Of a stretch of DNA of 64,000 bases, positions 8,660 to 17,676 are shown piece after piece (positions within the stretch are counted from its first letter, which is position 1; each line of letters starts with the position of its first letter). Source of the DNA: Kribbella sandramycini. Its GTDB lineage: Bacteria > Actinomycetota > Actinomycetes > Propionibacteriales > Kribbellaceae. The stretch covers positions 558,001 through 622,000 of the forward strand of contig NZ_JABJRC010000003.1 of NCBI RefSeq assembly GCF_013131805.1, read 5' to 3'. The translations under genes were made by a program, and so were the position numbers. The notes under the pieces are model-generated. The model made no database searches, was not told the DNA's origin, and saw nothing but the letters and a program-made list of their open reading frames with translations.

Positions 8660-9187
8660 ATGATCGACGATCTCGAACTGCGGGCCGTCCCCAGCTCCGA
8701 CCCGACCGTCCTGGCCCTCGCGACCGCGCAGCAGGCCGAGCTCGCCGCGCTCTACGGCGAGGACCAGCCGCAGGTCGGCCTGCATCCCGAAATCGCCTTG
8801 ACGCTGCTGCTGGTGGCCGGCACCCCGGTCGGTTGCGTCGGTCTGCAGCCGGTCGAGCCCGGTCTCGGCGAGATCAAGCGAATGTACGTCGAACCGGCGT
8901 CCCGCGGCTGGGGGTTGTCGCGAATCCTGCTGCGCGCGGTCGAGGACCAAGCGCGGGCCGCCGGCCTGACCCGGTTGCGCCTCGAGACCGGCACCCGGCA
9001 GCGCGAGGCGGTCGCGCTCTACACGAACCACGGCTACCTGCCGACGCCGCCGTACCCGCCGTTCGAGAACGAGCCGGAGTCGCTCTGCTACGCGAAGGAT
9101 CTAGGCGAGGTCGAGGACGAGCGCGTTGCCGTCGCGGTGGAAGCCGAGGCGGTTGAGGTACGGCGAGGAGTCGCGCATCCGGGGTGA
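8660..9187 (+). CDS. GNAT-family N-acetyltransferase
   Basis: 175-residue acetyl-CoA-dependent acetyltransferase. The acetyl-CoA loop is visible as RMYVEPASRGWGLSRILL (Q/R-x-x-G-x-G/A variant) followed by LRLETGTRQREAVALYTNHGY, the usual C-terminal motif of small-molecule GNATs. The acceptor is unknown. ATG 8660 was chosen because the conserved fold begins LELRAV just after it; an upstream in-frame start at 8582 adds unrelated residues. The last 29 codons overlap the convergent gene at 9101 by 87 bp on the opposite strand and look like a non-conserved tail, perhaps created by loss of an earlier stop. Confidence 0.85.
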   Translation: MIDDLELRAVPSSDPTVLALATAQQAELAALYGEDQPQVGLHPEIALTLLLVAGTPVGCVGLQPVEPGLGEIKRMYVEPASRGWGLSRILLRAVEDQARAAGLTRLRLETGTRQREAVALYTNHGYLPTPPYPPFENEPESLCYAKDLGEVEDERVAVAVEAEAVEVRRGVAHPG

Positions 9188-9715
9188 TGCGAGGACCTGC
9201 TGGAAGCCCTGGTCGGTGAAGACGTCACTGCGCCGGTAGACGAACTCGCCGGGGGTGAAATCCCGGTACGCCGGGAGCACGTAGTCGAGGTCGATCTGCG
9301 CCCGGCCGTGGCCCGCATCGTGCGCAAGCACAACGCCGACCGTGCTCTCGCCGCGCTGGACCAGGAACGCGTATGGGCTCCGGCCCAAGGTGAACCCCGG
9401 GTTGAACTTGCTGATATCGCGGCTGTGCGCCGCCAGCACATGGCTCAGGTACGCGTCGTCCGAGTTCACCCGCAGCACTTCGTACTCGGCCTCGTCATGC
9501 CGGTGCCGGACCAGCCGCCACAGGTGCACGAGGTTGATCACCGCGAGGACGGCGTTCATCCCGACCATCGGCCAGACGCCGATCACCAGATTGAACCCGA
9601 CCAGCACGACACAGCCGACCAGGTTCAGCACCCGCAACCGCAGGATCCGCGTCTGCAGCAGTGACACCACCACCAGCGCGGATCCACCCCACCCGATGAT
9701 GCTCCACACGTCCAC
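9101..9715 (-). CDS. YgjV-like inner-membrane protein
   Basis: 204 residues from the proposed GTG at 9715. The first half has three predicted membrane segments (WSIIGWGGSALVVVSLLQT, LVGCVVLVGFNLVIGV, VGMNAVLAVINLVHLWRLV) as in the YgjV family of small membrane proteins. The second half is soluble and resembles the cytosolic tail found with this domain in some actinobacteria. Function unknown. The longest frame starts at 9835 but would overlap the divergent aminotransferase gene and adds a charged, non-membrane N-terminus, so a start at 9715 or 9709 is preferred. The 3' end is antisense to the GNAT gene for 87 bp. Confidence 0.75.
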   Translation of the reverse strand: MDVWSIIGWGGSALVVVSLLQTRILRLRVLNLVGCVVLVGFNLVIGVWPMVGMNAVLAVINLVHLWRLVRHRHDEAEYEVLRVNSDDAYLSHVLAAHSRDISKFNPGFTLGRSPYAFLVQRGESTVGVVLAHDAGHGRAQIDLDYVLPAYRDFTPGEFVYRRSDVFTDQGFQQVLASPRMRDSSPYLNRLGFHRDGNALVLDLA

Positions 9716-9768
9716 ACCGCGAGCGTAGACCAGCAACCGCACTGGTTTGCTCAGGCGAGACTGACACT

Positions 9769-10521
9769 GTGACCGAAACGCTGCTCCTGAACGGCCAGCC
9801 ACTCCACACCGTGACCACCGAGTTGCTCCGGGCAACCACCTACGCCCACTTCACCTCCATGCAGGTGCGGTCCGGCCACGTCGACGGCCTCGACCTGCAC
9901 CTCGAACGCCTGGACCGCAGTACCCGGGAGGTGTTCGGCCGACCCCTCGCCGCCGACCGCGTCCGGTCGACCCTGCGCGCCGGCCTCGACCGAACGGACG
10001 GCGACGCCACCTTCCGGCTCACCATCGTCGGCGGCGCCGACCTACTGCTCCGCATCGAGGCCCCGATCGCGCCGGCCACCACACCGCTGCGCCTGCAACC
10101 GGTCGAGCACCAGCGCGCGCTGCCGCATCTCAAGCACACCGGCTCGTTCGACCTCATCTACTTCGGCCGACGGGCGCAGGAGGCGGGCTACGACGATGCG
10201 GTGTTCCACAACGCGACCGGTGCGATCTCCGAGGCGACCATCTGGAACATCTGCTTCGCCCGCGGCGCCACGATCACCTTCCCGAGCGCGCCGGTCCTGA
10301 ACGGCATCCGCCAACAGGTCCTGCAACGCGGCCTCGCCGACTTCGAGGTCGCCCCGGTGCACTTGAACGACTTACCGACGTACGACGCGGCGTACCTGAC
10401 GAACTCGATCGACCCGGCGCTACCGGTCGCTGCGATCGGCACGGTCAGCTTCGAACCGCACGCGGAGTCGGCCGCGGTGATCGCGGCGGCGTACGCGTCC
10501 CAGCAGGCTCAGGCGATCTAG
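9769..10521 (+). CDS. Class IV aminotransferase family protein
   Basis: 250-residue PLP enzyme of the branched-chain/D-amino-acid aminotransferase and aminodeoxychorismate-lyase superfamily. The Schiff-base lysine is K122 in LPHLKHTGSF, and NATGAISEATIWNI is the conserved E-x-(S/T) phosphate and cofactor region. FARGATITFPSAPVLNGIRQQVL matches the substrate-gate segment. The exact reaction is not deducible. The GTG start lies 53 bp from the divergent YgjV-like gene. The end overlaps the convergent cca gene by 4 bp. Confidence 0.85.
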   Translation: MTETLLLNGQPLHTVTTELLRATTYAHFTSMQVRSGHVDGLDLHLERLDRSTREVFGRPLAADRVRSTLRAGLDRTDGDATFRLTIVGGADLLLRIEAPIAPATTPLRLQPVEHQRALPHLKHTGSFDLIYFGRRAQEAGYDDAVFHNATGAISEATIWNICFARGATITFPSAPVLNGIRQQVLQRGLADFEVAPVHLNDLPTYDAAYLTNSIDPALPVAAIGTVSFEPHAESAAVIAAAYASQQAQAI

Positions 10522-11987
10522 CGCTCGGACCACCAGCGGAGGAGTTCCTCGCGAGCCCGCTCTTCGCCGAGCGGGCCCTGGTCGAGGCGGAGCTCCATCA
10601 GGAACTTGTAGGCCAAGCCCACTTCGCGGCCGGACGGGATGTCGAGGATCTCCATGATCTGGTTGCCGTCGAGGTCGGGCCGCAGGGAGTCGAGCTCCTC
10701 CTGCTCCTGCAGGCGGGTGATCCGGGCTTCGAGGTCGTCGTACGCCGTGCGCAGCGCCTCGGCGCGGCGCTTGTTGCGGGTGGTGCAGTCGGCCCGGGTG
10801 AGAACGTGCAGCCGTTCGAGCTGGTCGCCGGCGTCGCGGACGTAGCGGCGGACGGCGGAGTCGGTCCACTCGCCGTCGCCGTAGCCGTGGAAGCGCAGGT
10901 GCAGCTCGATCAGCTTGCTGACCTGGTCGATCTGCTCGTTGCTGAAGCGGAGTGCCTTCATCCGTTTCCGGGCGAGTTTGGCGCCGACCACGTCGTGGTG
11001 GTGGAACGTCACTTTGCGCTCGCCCTCGAACTTACGCGTCTTCGGTTTGCCGATGTCGTGGATCAGCGATGCGAACCGAACGACGAAGTCGGGCGTCGGT
11101 ACAGACAGGCGCGATTCGAGCGCGATCGCCTGATCGAGGACGGTGAGCGAGTGCTGGTAGACATCCTTGTGCCGCTGGTGCTCGTCCTCGGCGTCGCGCA
11201 GCGCGGGCAGCTCCGGCAGCACGTGTTTCGCGATCCCGGTCGAGACCAGCAGGTCGAGGCCGATCCGCGGGTGCGCCGCGAGGATCAGCTTCTCCAGCTC
11301 GTCGCGGACGCGTTCGGCCGAGACGATCGTGATCCGCTCGGCCATCGCGGTCATCGCGGCGACGACGGCCGGGTCGGGTGTGAACCCGAGCTGCGCGGCG
11401 AACCGGGCCGCACGCATCATCCGCAGCGGGTCGTCGGAGAACGAGTCCTCCGGGCTGCCCGGCGTCCGGATCACCTGGCGGGCGACGTCCTCCATCCCGC
11501 CGAACGGGTCGACGAACTGGTGCGACGGCAGCAGGATCGCCATCGCGTTCATCGCGAAGTCGCGCCGGGCCAGGTCGCCCTCGAGGCTGTCGCCGTAGGC
11601 GACCTCCGGTTTGCGCGAGGTGGGATCGTAGGACTCCGACCGATACGTGGTGATCTCCAGGACCCACTCGCCCTTGCGACAACCGATGGTGCCGAACGCC
11701 TTGCCGATATCCCAGATGTGGTCCGCCCAGCCGGCCAGCCGCCGCTCCACCTCGTCGGGGTGGGCTGACGTGGCGAAGTCCAGATCCTTGCTCCCGCGGC
11801 CGAGCAGAATGTCCCGGACCGGACCGCCGACCAGGGCGATCTCGTGGCCCGCGGCAGCGAACCGGGCGCCGAGCTCGTCGACGACAGGAGCGATCGCCAG
11901 CAGTGACTGGACGGCTTGCCGCTGTACGGCTGACAACGATCCGGCAGAGCTTCCAGTTGGGCCTGACTGGTCGGCAAATGGTGACAC
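10518..11987 (-). CDS. cca: CCA tRNA nucleotidyltransferase
   Basis: 489-residue class II CCA-adding enzyme that builds or repairs the 3' CCA of tRNAs using CTP and ATP. The head motif LVGGPVRDILLG and catalytic KDLDFATSA (D-x-D) lie near residues 50-75. The neck/nucleotide-discrimination block RRDFAMNAMA follows, and FASLIHDIGKPKT shows the HD phosphohydrolase domain fused in actinobacterial enzymes. At least one tRNA here (Ala) lacks an encoded CCA, consistent with need for the enzyme. Only 24 bp separate its start from that of the divergent DUF6049 gene, so the two promoters must overlap or lie in coding sequence. Confidence 0.96.
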   Translation of the reverse strand: MSPFADQSGPTGSSAGSLSAVQRQAVQSLLAIAPVVDELGARFAAAGHEIALVGGPVRDILLGRGSKDLDFATSAHPDEVERRLAGWADHIWDIGKAFGTIGCRKGEWVLEITTYRSESYDPTSRKPEVAYGDSLEGDLARRDFAMNAMAILLPSHQFVDPFGGMEDVARQVIRTPGSPEDSFSDDPLRMMRAARFAAQLGFTPDPAVVAAMTAMAERITIVSAERVRDELEKLILAAHPRIGLDLLVSTGIAKHVLPELPALRDAEDEHQRHKDVYQHSLTVLDQAIALESRLSVPTPDFVVRFASLIHDIGKPKTRKFEGERKVTFHHHDVVGAKLARKRMKALRFSNEQIDQVSKLIELHLRFHGYGDGEWTDSAVRRYVRDAGDQLERLHVLTRADCTTRNKRRAEALRTAYDDLEARITRLQEQEELDSLRPDLDGNQIMEILDIPSGREVGLAYKFLMELRLDQGPLGEERAREELLRWWSER

Positions 11988-12011
11988 GGGGAACTAGGTT
12001 ACGGTGACGGC

Positions 12012-14276
12012 GTGTTCAGACGGCGACTGAGGCTCTCCGCGGCAGTGACCGCGAGCCTGCTGATCGTTGCCCCGGCAGCGATTTCCGCGGTTCCGGCGGT
12101 GGCTGCGGACGACGATCCGACGGTCGACGTCGCGATCGACTCGTTCCTGCCGGCCGTGCCGAAACCCGGTGACGCCGTCACGATCAAAGGCACCGTCACG
12201 AACACCAGTACGGCGACCTTCGAGAACCCGCAGGCGATCACCTGTATCGACCGCGACCGGCTGGCCACCGCCGCCGATCTCGCCGCCGTCCCGGACGAGC
12301 AGAACGTCCCGATGCGCGAGCGCAGCACCTGCACCCGGATCACCGCCGAGCAGGCCTTCCAGGAGTTCGACGGCAAGCTGGCCCCGAAGGCCAAGGTCCC
12401 GTTCACGCTGACCATCCCGTGGAGCGAATGGGAGATCAGCAACAAGACGGGCGCCTACACCGTCGGCGTCACCTTCCGCGGCGATCCGGACGGGCAGGCG
12501 CGCCGGACGGCGGGCCGCGCGCGGACCTTCCTGCCGGTGATCGGCACCGAACCGCCGGCTCGCCAGGTGAACACCGCCCTGGTCATCCCGCTGCGGCACC
12601 GGCCGACCCAACTCGGCGGTCAGCGGTTCGCGAACGAGTCCCTCGCCCAGGCGATGGGCCCGGGCGGTGAGCTGCGCCGGCTGCTCGATCTCGGCAAGAA
12701 CCGCCGGGTGACCTGGCTGCTCGACCCGTCGCTGGTCGACGAGGCCGAGCAGATGGCCAAGGGCTACGTCGTCGGCGAGAACAAGTCGGCCCCGGCCGGC
12801 ACCGGCGGCAAGATCGCCCAGGCGTGGCTGAACGCACTCAACGACAGCCAGGCCAAAGGCAACCAGATCGTCCTCCTCCCGTACGGCGACCCGGATGTGG
12901 CCGGCCTGGTCGACTCGGGCGCTCCGCTGCGCGAGATCCTGCGGGAGGCGCGCACGATCTCCGAACAGGCCAACATCGCCCGCGGCGCGACCAACGGCCT
13001 GTGGCTCGAAGGCGGCGCCGCGGCCAGCCGCTATCTCGCCTTCGCGACCAGTGGTTTCCGCGGCTCCCGGCCGAACGAAGAGCTGAACCTGATCAACAGC
13101 GCCGCCTGGGCGACCGAGGCCCGCACGGCGTTGGTCCCCGGCACGTCGGTCTACCAGGTCCTGACCCCGGAGGGCCCGGCTCGCCAGTCGCGGGCCGTGG
13201 TCGCGGATTCCGCGCTCACCGCCGCCGGGCCGGACGTCGGCACGACGAACAACCCGGTCCAGGTCCGGCAGCGGCTGATCGCGGAGACCGCGTTGCTGGC
13301 CGCGAGCGGCAGCGGCCCGGCCAGCACGGTCCTGTTGCCGGCCCGCGCCTGGGACGCGACTCCGCAGGCGATCGGCGCGCTGATCGCCGGCCTGACGCAG
13401 CCGTGGATCAATCCCGTCACCGTCGACCAGGTCGTGAAGGCGACCGCGAAGACGCCCGTGATCAAGGCCCCGACCGCCCCGCGCCGCAACGCGTTGCTGC
13501 CGGAGGCCCAGCTCGACGCGGCCGCCGCCGTCGACAAGACCCTGACGACCTTCGAAGGCCTGCTGGACGAGCCCGAGGCCGTTCAGGAGCCCCTGCAGAA
13601 GAGCTTGTTGCGAGTCGCCTCGCTGAGCTGGCTCGGCTACCCCGACGAGGCCAAGCGGTTCGGCCAGATCGAGTTCGGCTCGGTGCGCAAGCAGGTGGAC
13701 GCCGTCCACCTGGTCAACACCGCGGTGGACAGCGGCCGCGCCAAAGAGATCAAGGTCAACCTCGCCGGTAGTAACGGCACCTTCCCGCTGACCATCGCGA
13801 ACGATCTGGACCACCCGGTCTGGGTCGGCGTCCAGGTCACCTCGGCGAACCGGTCCGACCTGCGGATCAACGCGGTCAAGCCGGTGCTGCTGGGCGCCGG
13901 GAAGAAGTGGACGCCGCGCATCACCGCGAGCGCCGAGCAGAACGGCGTCATCCGCGCCTACGCCCAGGTCGTCACCCGCGATCAGCAGCCGGTCGGCAAG
14001 CGACAGGAGCTGCTGATCCAGGCCACGCAGTACGGCAGTGTCGGCTGGGTCCTGGTCGGCGCCGCCTGCGCGCTGCTGTTCGGGACGTCGTTCGTCCGCA
14101 TCTACCGGCGGATCCGCGCAGAGCGCAAGAACCCGCCGTCCGTCGAAGCCGAGGCGCCGACCGACGACCCGCTGCACCCGGCTCCGTTGCCGGCCGCCCC
14201 CGCAACCCCCGACGCGAATGCCGGTACGCCGGTCGACGCCTCGCTGAAAGAAGGAGTCGGCTCGAAGGATGGCTGA
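12012..14276 (+). CDS. DUF6049 family secreted, membrane-anchored protein
   Basis: 754-residue envelope protein found next to murJ in many actinobacteria; biochemical role unknown. An N-terminal signal peptide (RLRLSAAVTASLLIVAPAAISAVPAVAA) leads to a large extracytoplasmic region. A C-terminal membrane helix (GWVLVGAACALLFGTSFV, near residue 680) is followed by a basic stop-transfer and a Pro/Ala-rich cytoplasmic tail. The type I topology and its 8-bp overlap with murJ imply coupled expression and a role in peptidoglycan precursor export or its control (inference). The start is GTG 12012, possibly leaderless (TAGGTT at 11995). Confidence 0.85.
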   Translation: MFRRRLRLSAAVTASLLIVAPAAISAVPAVAADDDPTVDVAIDSFLPAVPKPGDAVTIKGTVTNTSTATFENPQAITCIDRDRLATAADLAAVPDEQNVPMRERSTCTRITAEQAFQEFDGKLAPKAKVPFTLTIPWSEWEISNKTGAYTVGVTFRGDPDGQARRTAGRARTFLPVIGTEPPARQVNTALVIPLRHRPTQLGGQRFANESLAQAMGPGGELRRLLDLGKNRRVTWLLDPSLVDEAEQMAKGYVVGENKSAPAGTGGKIAQAWLNALNDSQAKGNQIVLLPYGDPDVAGLVDSGAPLREILREARTISEQANIARGATNGLWLEGGAAASRYLAFATSGFRGSRPNEELNLINSAAWATEARTALVPGTSVYQVLTPEGPARQSRAVVADSALTAAGPDVGTTNNPVQVRQRLIAETALLAASGSGPASTVLLPARAWDATPQAIGALIAGLTQPWINPVTVDQVVKATAKTPVIKAPTAPRRNALLPEAQLDAAAAVDKTLTTFEGLLDEPEAVQEPLQKSLLRVASLSWLGYPDEAKRFGQIEFGSVRKQVDAVHLVNTAVDSGRAKEIKVNLAGSNGTFPLTIANDLDHPVWVGVQVTSANRSDLRINAVKPVLLGAGKKWTPRITASAEQNGVIRAYAQVVTRDQQPVGKRQELLIQATQYGSVGWVLVGAACALLFGTSFVRIYRRIRAERKNPPSVEAEAPTDDPLHPAPLPAAPATPDANAGTPVDASLKEGVGSKDG

Positions 14277-15915
14277 CCGCACCCTGCGCTCCGCGGCGGT
14301 GATGGCAGTCGGGACCGTGCTGTCCCGCCTGCTCGGATTCGTCCGGATCGCCCTGCTCGCGGCTGCCATCGGCACCGCGCTCCGCGGCGACATCTTCACC
14401 GCCGCCAACACGATCCCGAACAGCCTGTACATCCTGCTGGCCGGCGGCGTCTTCAACACCGTGCTCGTCCCGCAGCTGGTCCGCGCGATCAAGAACCACG
14501 ACGACGGCGGCCAGGACTTCACCAACCGGGTGCTGACCTTCGGCTTCGTGATCCTCGCGATCGTCACGACCGCCTGCGTCGTGCTGGCGCCGGCGATCGC
14601 GCAGCTGTACATGCCGGACGAGCTGCAGGATCCGTCACGCGCGGCGGAGAAGGACGCGCTGGTCATGTTCGTCCGGCTCTGCCTGCCGCAGATCTTCTTC
14701 TACGGCGCGTTCGTCCTGGTCGGCCAGGTGCTGAACGCGCGCCGGCGCTTCGGCCCGATGATGTGGGCGCCGATCGCGAACAACATCGTCGCCTGCGCCT
14801 CGATCGTGGTCTTCCTGCTGATCTACCGGACCGGTGACAACCCGGCCACCTACACCAGCGGGGAAGAGCTGCTGCTCGGCCTCGGGCACACGGCCGGCAT
14901 CGCCGTCCAGCTGCTCGTGCTGCTGCCGTACCTGAAGGCGAGCGGGCACACCTACCGGCCGAAGTTCGGCCTGCGCGGGACGGGCCTCAGCCAGACCGCC
15001 AAACTCGGTATCTGGACGATGCTGTTCGTCGCGGTGAACCAGGTGACGCTCGTCGTGGTCACCCAGCTCGCGCTGGCCGGTAGCGCCTCGGGTGACCCGG
15101 GCGCGAAGGCCGGTCTGTTCGCCTACCAGACCGCCATGCTGATCATCCTGGTCCCGCACGGCATCATCACGGTCTCGCTGGCGACTGCCGCGCTGCCGCA
15201 GATGTCGGCCCTGGCCGCGGACGGCGATGTGGCCGAGGTGGCCCAGCTGTCGGCGCGCTCGATCCGGCAGACGCTGGCCATCGTCGTCCCGGCGGCGGCC
15301 GCGATGATCGCGTTCTCCTACCCGATCGTGACGATCATCGCCGGCTACGGCTCCGGTAAGAACAACCTGCAGCTGATGTCGTACACGCTGATCACACTCG
15401 CGCTCGGCGTCGTCCCATACACCGTGCAGTACTTTCAGCTACGCACGTTCTACGCCTTCGAGGACACCCGGACGCCGTTCTTCCTGCAGTGTGCGATCGC
15501 CGCGACCAACATCACGGCCGCGCTGATCGGCGTCCGGGTGCTGCTCGACGATGAGCACCTTCGGTTCAGCGGTGTGATGCTGGGCGCGGCCTTCGCGCTG
15601 TCCTATCTGGTCGCCGCGCTGATCTCCCGGCCGGTGCTTCGCCGCCGGGTCCCGCGGGTACCGGGTGCCGGGATCGGGCTGCCGCTGGTCGCGATGCTGA
15701 TCGCCGCCGGGTTCGGAGTCGGGGCCGGGCGGCTCGCGCTGTGGGCGCTCGGCCTGGCCGTCGGCCTGGACGGGCCGATCGGCGCCGTCGTCCAGCTCGG
15801 CGTCGCGGCGCTGGTGATGTTGCCGGTGTACGCCGCCGTGGCCCGGGTACTACGCATTCACGAGGTCAACGACGTGGTGTCGATGGTCACATCGAAGCTG
15901 CCCGGCCGCCGCTGA
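14269..15915 (+). CDS. murJ: Lipid II flippase MurJ
   Basis: 548-residue polytopic protein of the MVF/MOP superfamily that flips lipid-linked peptidoglycan precursor across the membrane. It opens with the family signature TLRSAAVMAVGTVLSRLLGFVRIALLA, then DIFTAANTIPNSLYILLAGGVFNTVLVPQLV. About 14 hydrophobic segments follow, with the conserved charged cavity residues kept. Unlike mycobacterial MviN, the protein ends after the transporter domain; the pseudokinase/discoidin region is a separate downstream gene. It overlaps the DUF6049 gene by 8 bp. Confidence 0.96.
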   Translation: MADRTLRSAAVMAVGTVLSRLLGFVRIALLAAAIGTALRGDIFTAANTIPNSLYILLAGGVFNTVLVPQLVRAIKNHDDGGQDFTNRVLTFGFVILAIVTTACVVLAPAIAQLYMPDELQDPSRAAEKDALVMFVRLCLPQIFFYGAFVLVGQVLNARRRFGPMMWAPIANNIVACASIVVFLLIYRTGDNPATYTSGEELLLGLGHTAGIAVQLLVLLPYLKASGHTYRPKFGLRGTGLSQTAKLGIWTMLFVAVNQVTLVVVTQLALAGSASGDPGAKAGLFAYQTAMLIILVPHGIITVSLATAALPQMSALAADGDVAEVAQLSARSIRQTLAIVVPAAAAMIAFSYPIVTIIAGYGSGKNNLQLMSYTLITLALGVVPYTVQYFQLRTFYAFEDTRTPFFLQCAIAATNITAALIGVRVLLDDEHLRFSGVMLGAAFALSYLVAALISRPVLRRRVPRVPGAGIGLPLVAMLIAAGFGVGAGRLALWALGLAVGLDGPIGAVVQLGVAALVMLPVYAAVARVLRIHEVNDVVSMVTSKLPGRR

Positions 15916-16017
15916 TCGAGTCGCTTGTGCACTCGTGCACCGGTACCGCATCACGATGCCACTACGATGGTGGCTGCGTTAGGGCCGACCAGTGCATCTA
16001 GGAGGGCGAGAGACACC

Positions 16018-17676
16018 GTGTCGAACCAGACCGTCAGTCCGGGTGCTCTGCTCGCCGGCCGCTACCGGATCGCCGAGTTACTCGCGGAGATCGACGGTGC
16101 GCGGGTGTGGCGGGCAGTGGACGAGGTGCTCAGCCGAGCCGTCGTCGTGGATGTCCTGCCGGTCGGCGACCCGCGCACGAACCTGCTCTTCGACGCCGCC
16201 CGGCGCGCCGCGGCCGCGGCCGACCCGCGCTTCCTGCGGGTGCTCGACTGCGACATGTACGAAGGCGTCACCTACTGCGTCCGTGAGTGGGCCGGCGGCC
16301 GCCCGCTGGAGCGGATGCTCGCCAGCGGCCCGCTGACCGGCCAGCAGGCCGGCTGGCTGGCGCGCGAGGTGTCCGAAGCCCTCGAGAACCTGCACCGCAC
16401 CGGTCACTCGCACGGCTCGATCAGCCCGTCGACCGTGGTCGTGACCGACGCGGGCGCGATCAAGGTGGTCGGCCTGGCCACCGAGGCCGCGCTGCGATCG
16501 GCCGGTCCGGGCTCCCCCGAACAGGATGTCCGCGCGCTCGGCGAGCTGCTCTACGCCTCGCTGACCGGGCGCTGGCCAGGCGCCGTCCCGGCCTGGGGTC
16601 TGCACCCGGCGCCGGTCGAGCACGGCCGGTTGATGAGCCCGCGCCAGGTACGCGCCGGCGTCCCGCGGTCCCTCGACGACATCAGCGACCGGCTGCTCAG
16701 CGACCCGCCGCGGCACCACGCGCCGCCGATCACCAGCGCCGCCGGCCTGTCCGCGGCGCTCTCCGGCGTGGTCGGCAGCTCACACGAGCCGCCGAACCAG
16801 ATGGACGAGACCGTTCAGGTCGCCCAGCAGAACGGCAGCATCGACGACGCGACCCAGGCGATGCCGCAGGCGGCGCCCCCCGCGCTCGACCCGACGCCGG
16901 CGTACCAGCCGACCAACGGTCACCGCGCGGAGACGGCGTACGCCGCCGCCGAGACCAGGCCCCAGCGGCGTCAGCCGGCCCCCGCGACCAGTGGCGGCGG
17001 CAGCCGGCGCCGGGTCGAGGAGCCCCGGCAGAAGCAGAAGGGCGGCTGGGGCGGGCGGATCCTGATCCTGCTCGCGATCCTCGCGCTGCTCTCGGTCGTC
17101 GCGATGGCGCAGTTCCTGCTCAAGGGCGCGATGAACAACGACCAGGGCGGGGACGACGACACCAGCGGCGGTAAGCCGCCCGCGGCCAGCACGCCGCCGC
17201 CGTCCGCCTCAGGCGCGCCGGCCAAGATCGTCGCCGCCAAGGACTTCGACCCGAAGCCGGAAGGTAACGGCGAGGAGCACCCCGACGAGGTGGAGAACAC
17301 CTACGACGGCAAGACCAGCACGGTCTGGACGACGATGAACTACCGGAGCAACCCGGAGTTCGGCGGCCAGAAGCCCGGCGTCGGGATCGTCTACGACCTG
17401 GGCGCGCCGACGCCGATCTCCAAGGTCGTCGTCACCCTCGAGGGTGACGAGACCAGCCTGCAGCTGATGATCCCGAAGGACGACGTCAGTCAGTCGCCGT
17501 CCAAGGTCAACGGCTGGACGCCGGTCGCCACCAAGGAGGACCAGCCCGAAGGCCCGGTCACGCTGACTCCGGACGCGCCGGCCGAGAGCCGCTACGTGCT
17601 GGTCTGGCTGACCAAGGTCCCGAAGGCCGACGGCGGCTATCGAGGCACGATCGCGGAGGTCTCGATCCAGAAATGA
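16018..17676 (+). CDS. Membrane-anchored protein pseudokinase with extracellular discoidin-like domain
   Basis: 552 residues: kinase-like domain (about 10-270), Pro/Ala/Gln-rich linker, one membrane helix (RILILLAILALLSVVAMAQFLL, about 345-366) and an extracytoplasmic F5/8C-like beta-sandwich. The kinase motifs are degenerate: no glycine loop, no VAIK lysine (VVVDVLP instead), HGSISPSTVVV in place of HRD-K-N, and VVGLA in place of DFG. It should therefore bind rather than phosphorylate. It corresponds to the C-terminal half of mycobacterial MviN, whose phosphorylated pseudokinase recruits the FHA protein FhaA; an equivalent role here is inference. GTG 16018 follows GGAGGGCGAG; sigM starts inside its last codons. 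Confidence 0.9.
   Translation: MSNQTVSPGALLAGRYRIAELLAEIDGARVWRAVDEVLSRAVVVDVLPVGDPRTNLLFDAARRAAAAADPRFLRVLDCDMYEGVTYCVREWAGGRPLERMLASGPLTGQQAGWLAREVSEALENLHRTGHSHGSISPSTVVVTDAGAIKVVGLATEAALRSAGPGSPEQDVRALGELLYASLTGRWPGAVPAWGLHPAPVEHGRLMSPRQVRAGVPRSLDDISDRLLSDPPRHHAPPITSAAGLSAALSGVVGSSHEPPNQMDETVQVAQQNGSIDDATQAMPQAAPPALDPTPAYQPTNGHRAETAYAAAETRPQRRQPAPATSGGGSRRRVEEPRQKQKGGWGGRILILLAILALLSVVAMAQFLLKGAMNNDQGGDDDTSGGKPPAASTPPPSASGAPAKIVAAKDFDPKPEGNGEEHPDEVENTYDGKTSTVWTTMNYRSNPEFGGQKPGVGIVYDLGAPTPISKVVVTLEGDETSLQLMIPKDDVSQSPSKVNGWTPVATKEDQPEGPVTLTPDAPAESRYVLVWLTKVPKADGGYRGTIAEVSIQK

Noticed and set aside
11994..14666. 890-codon minus-strand open frame
   Set aside because: It lies wholly antisense to the DUF6049 and murJ genes, has low-complexity Arg/Gly/Val content and no recognisable motif. 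Long antisense frames are expected at this GC content.
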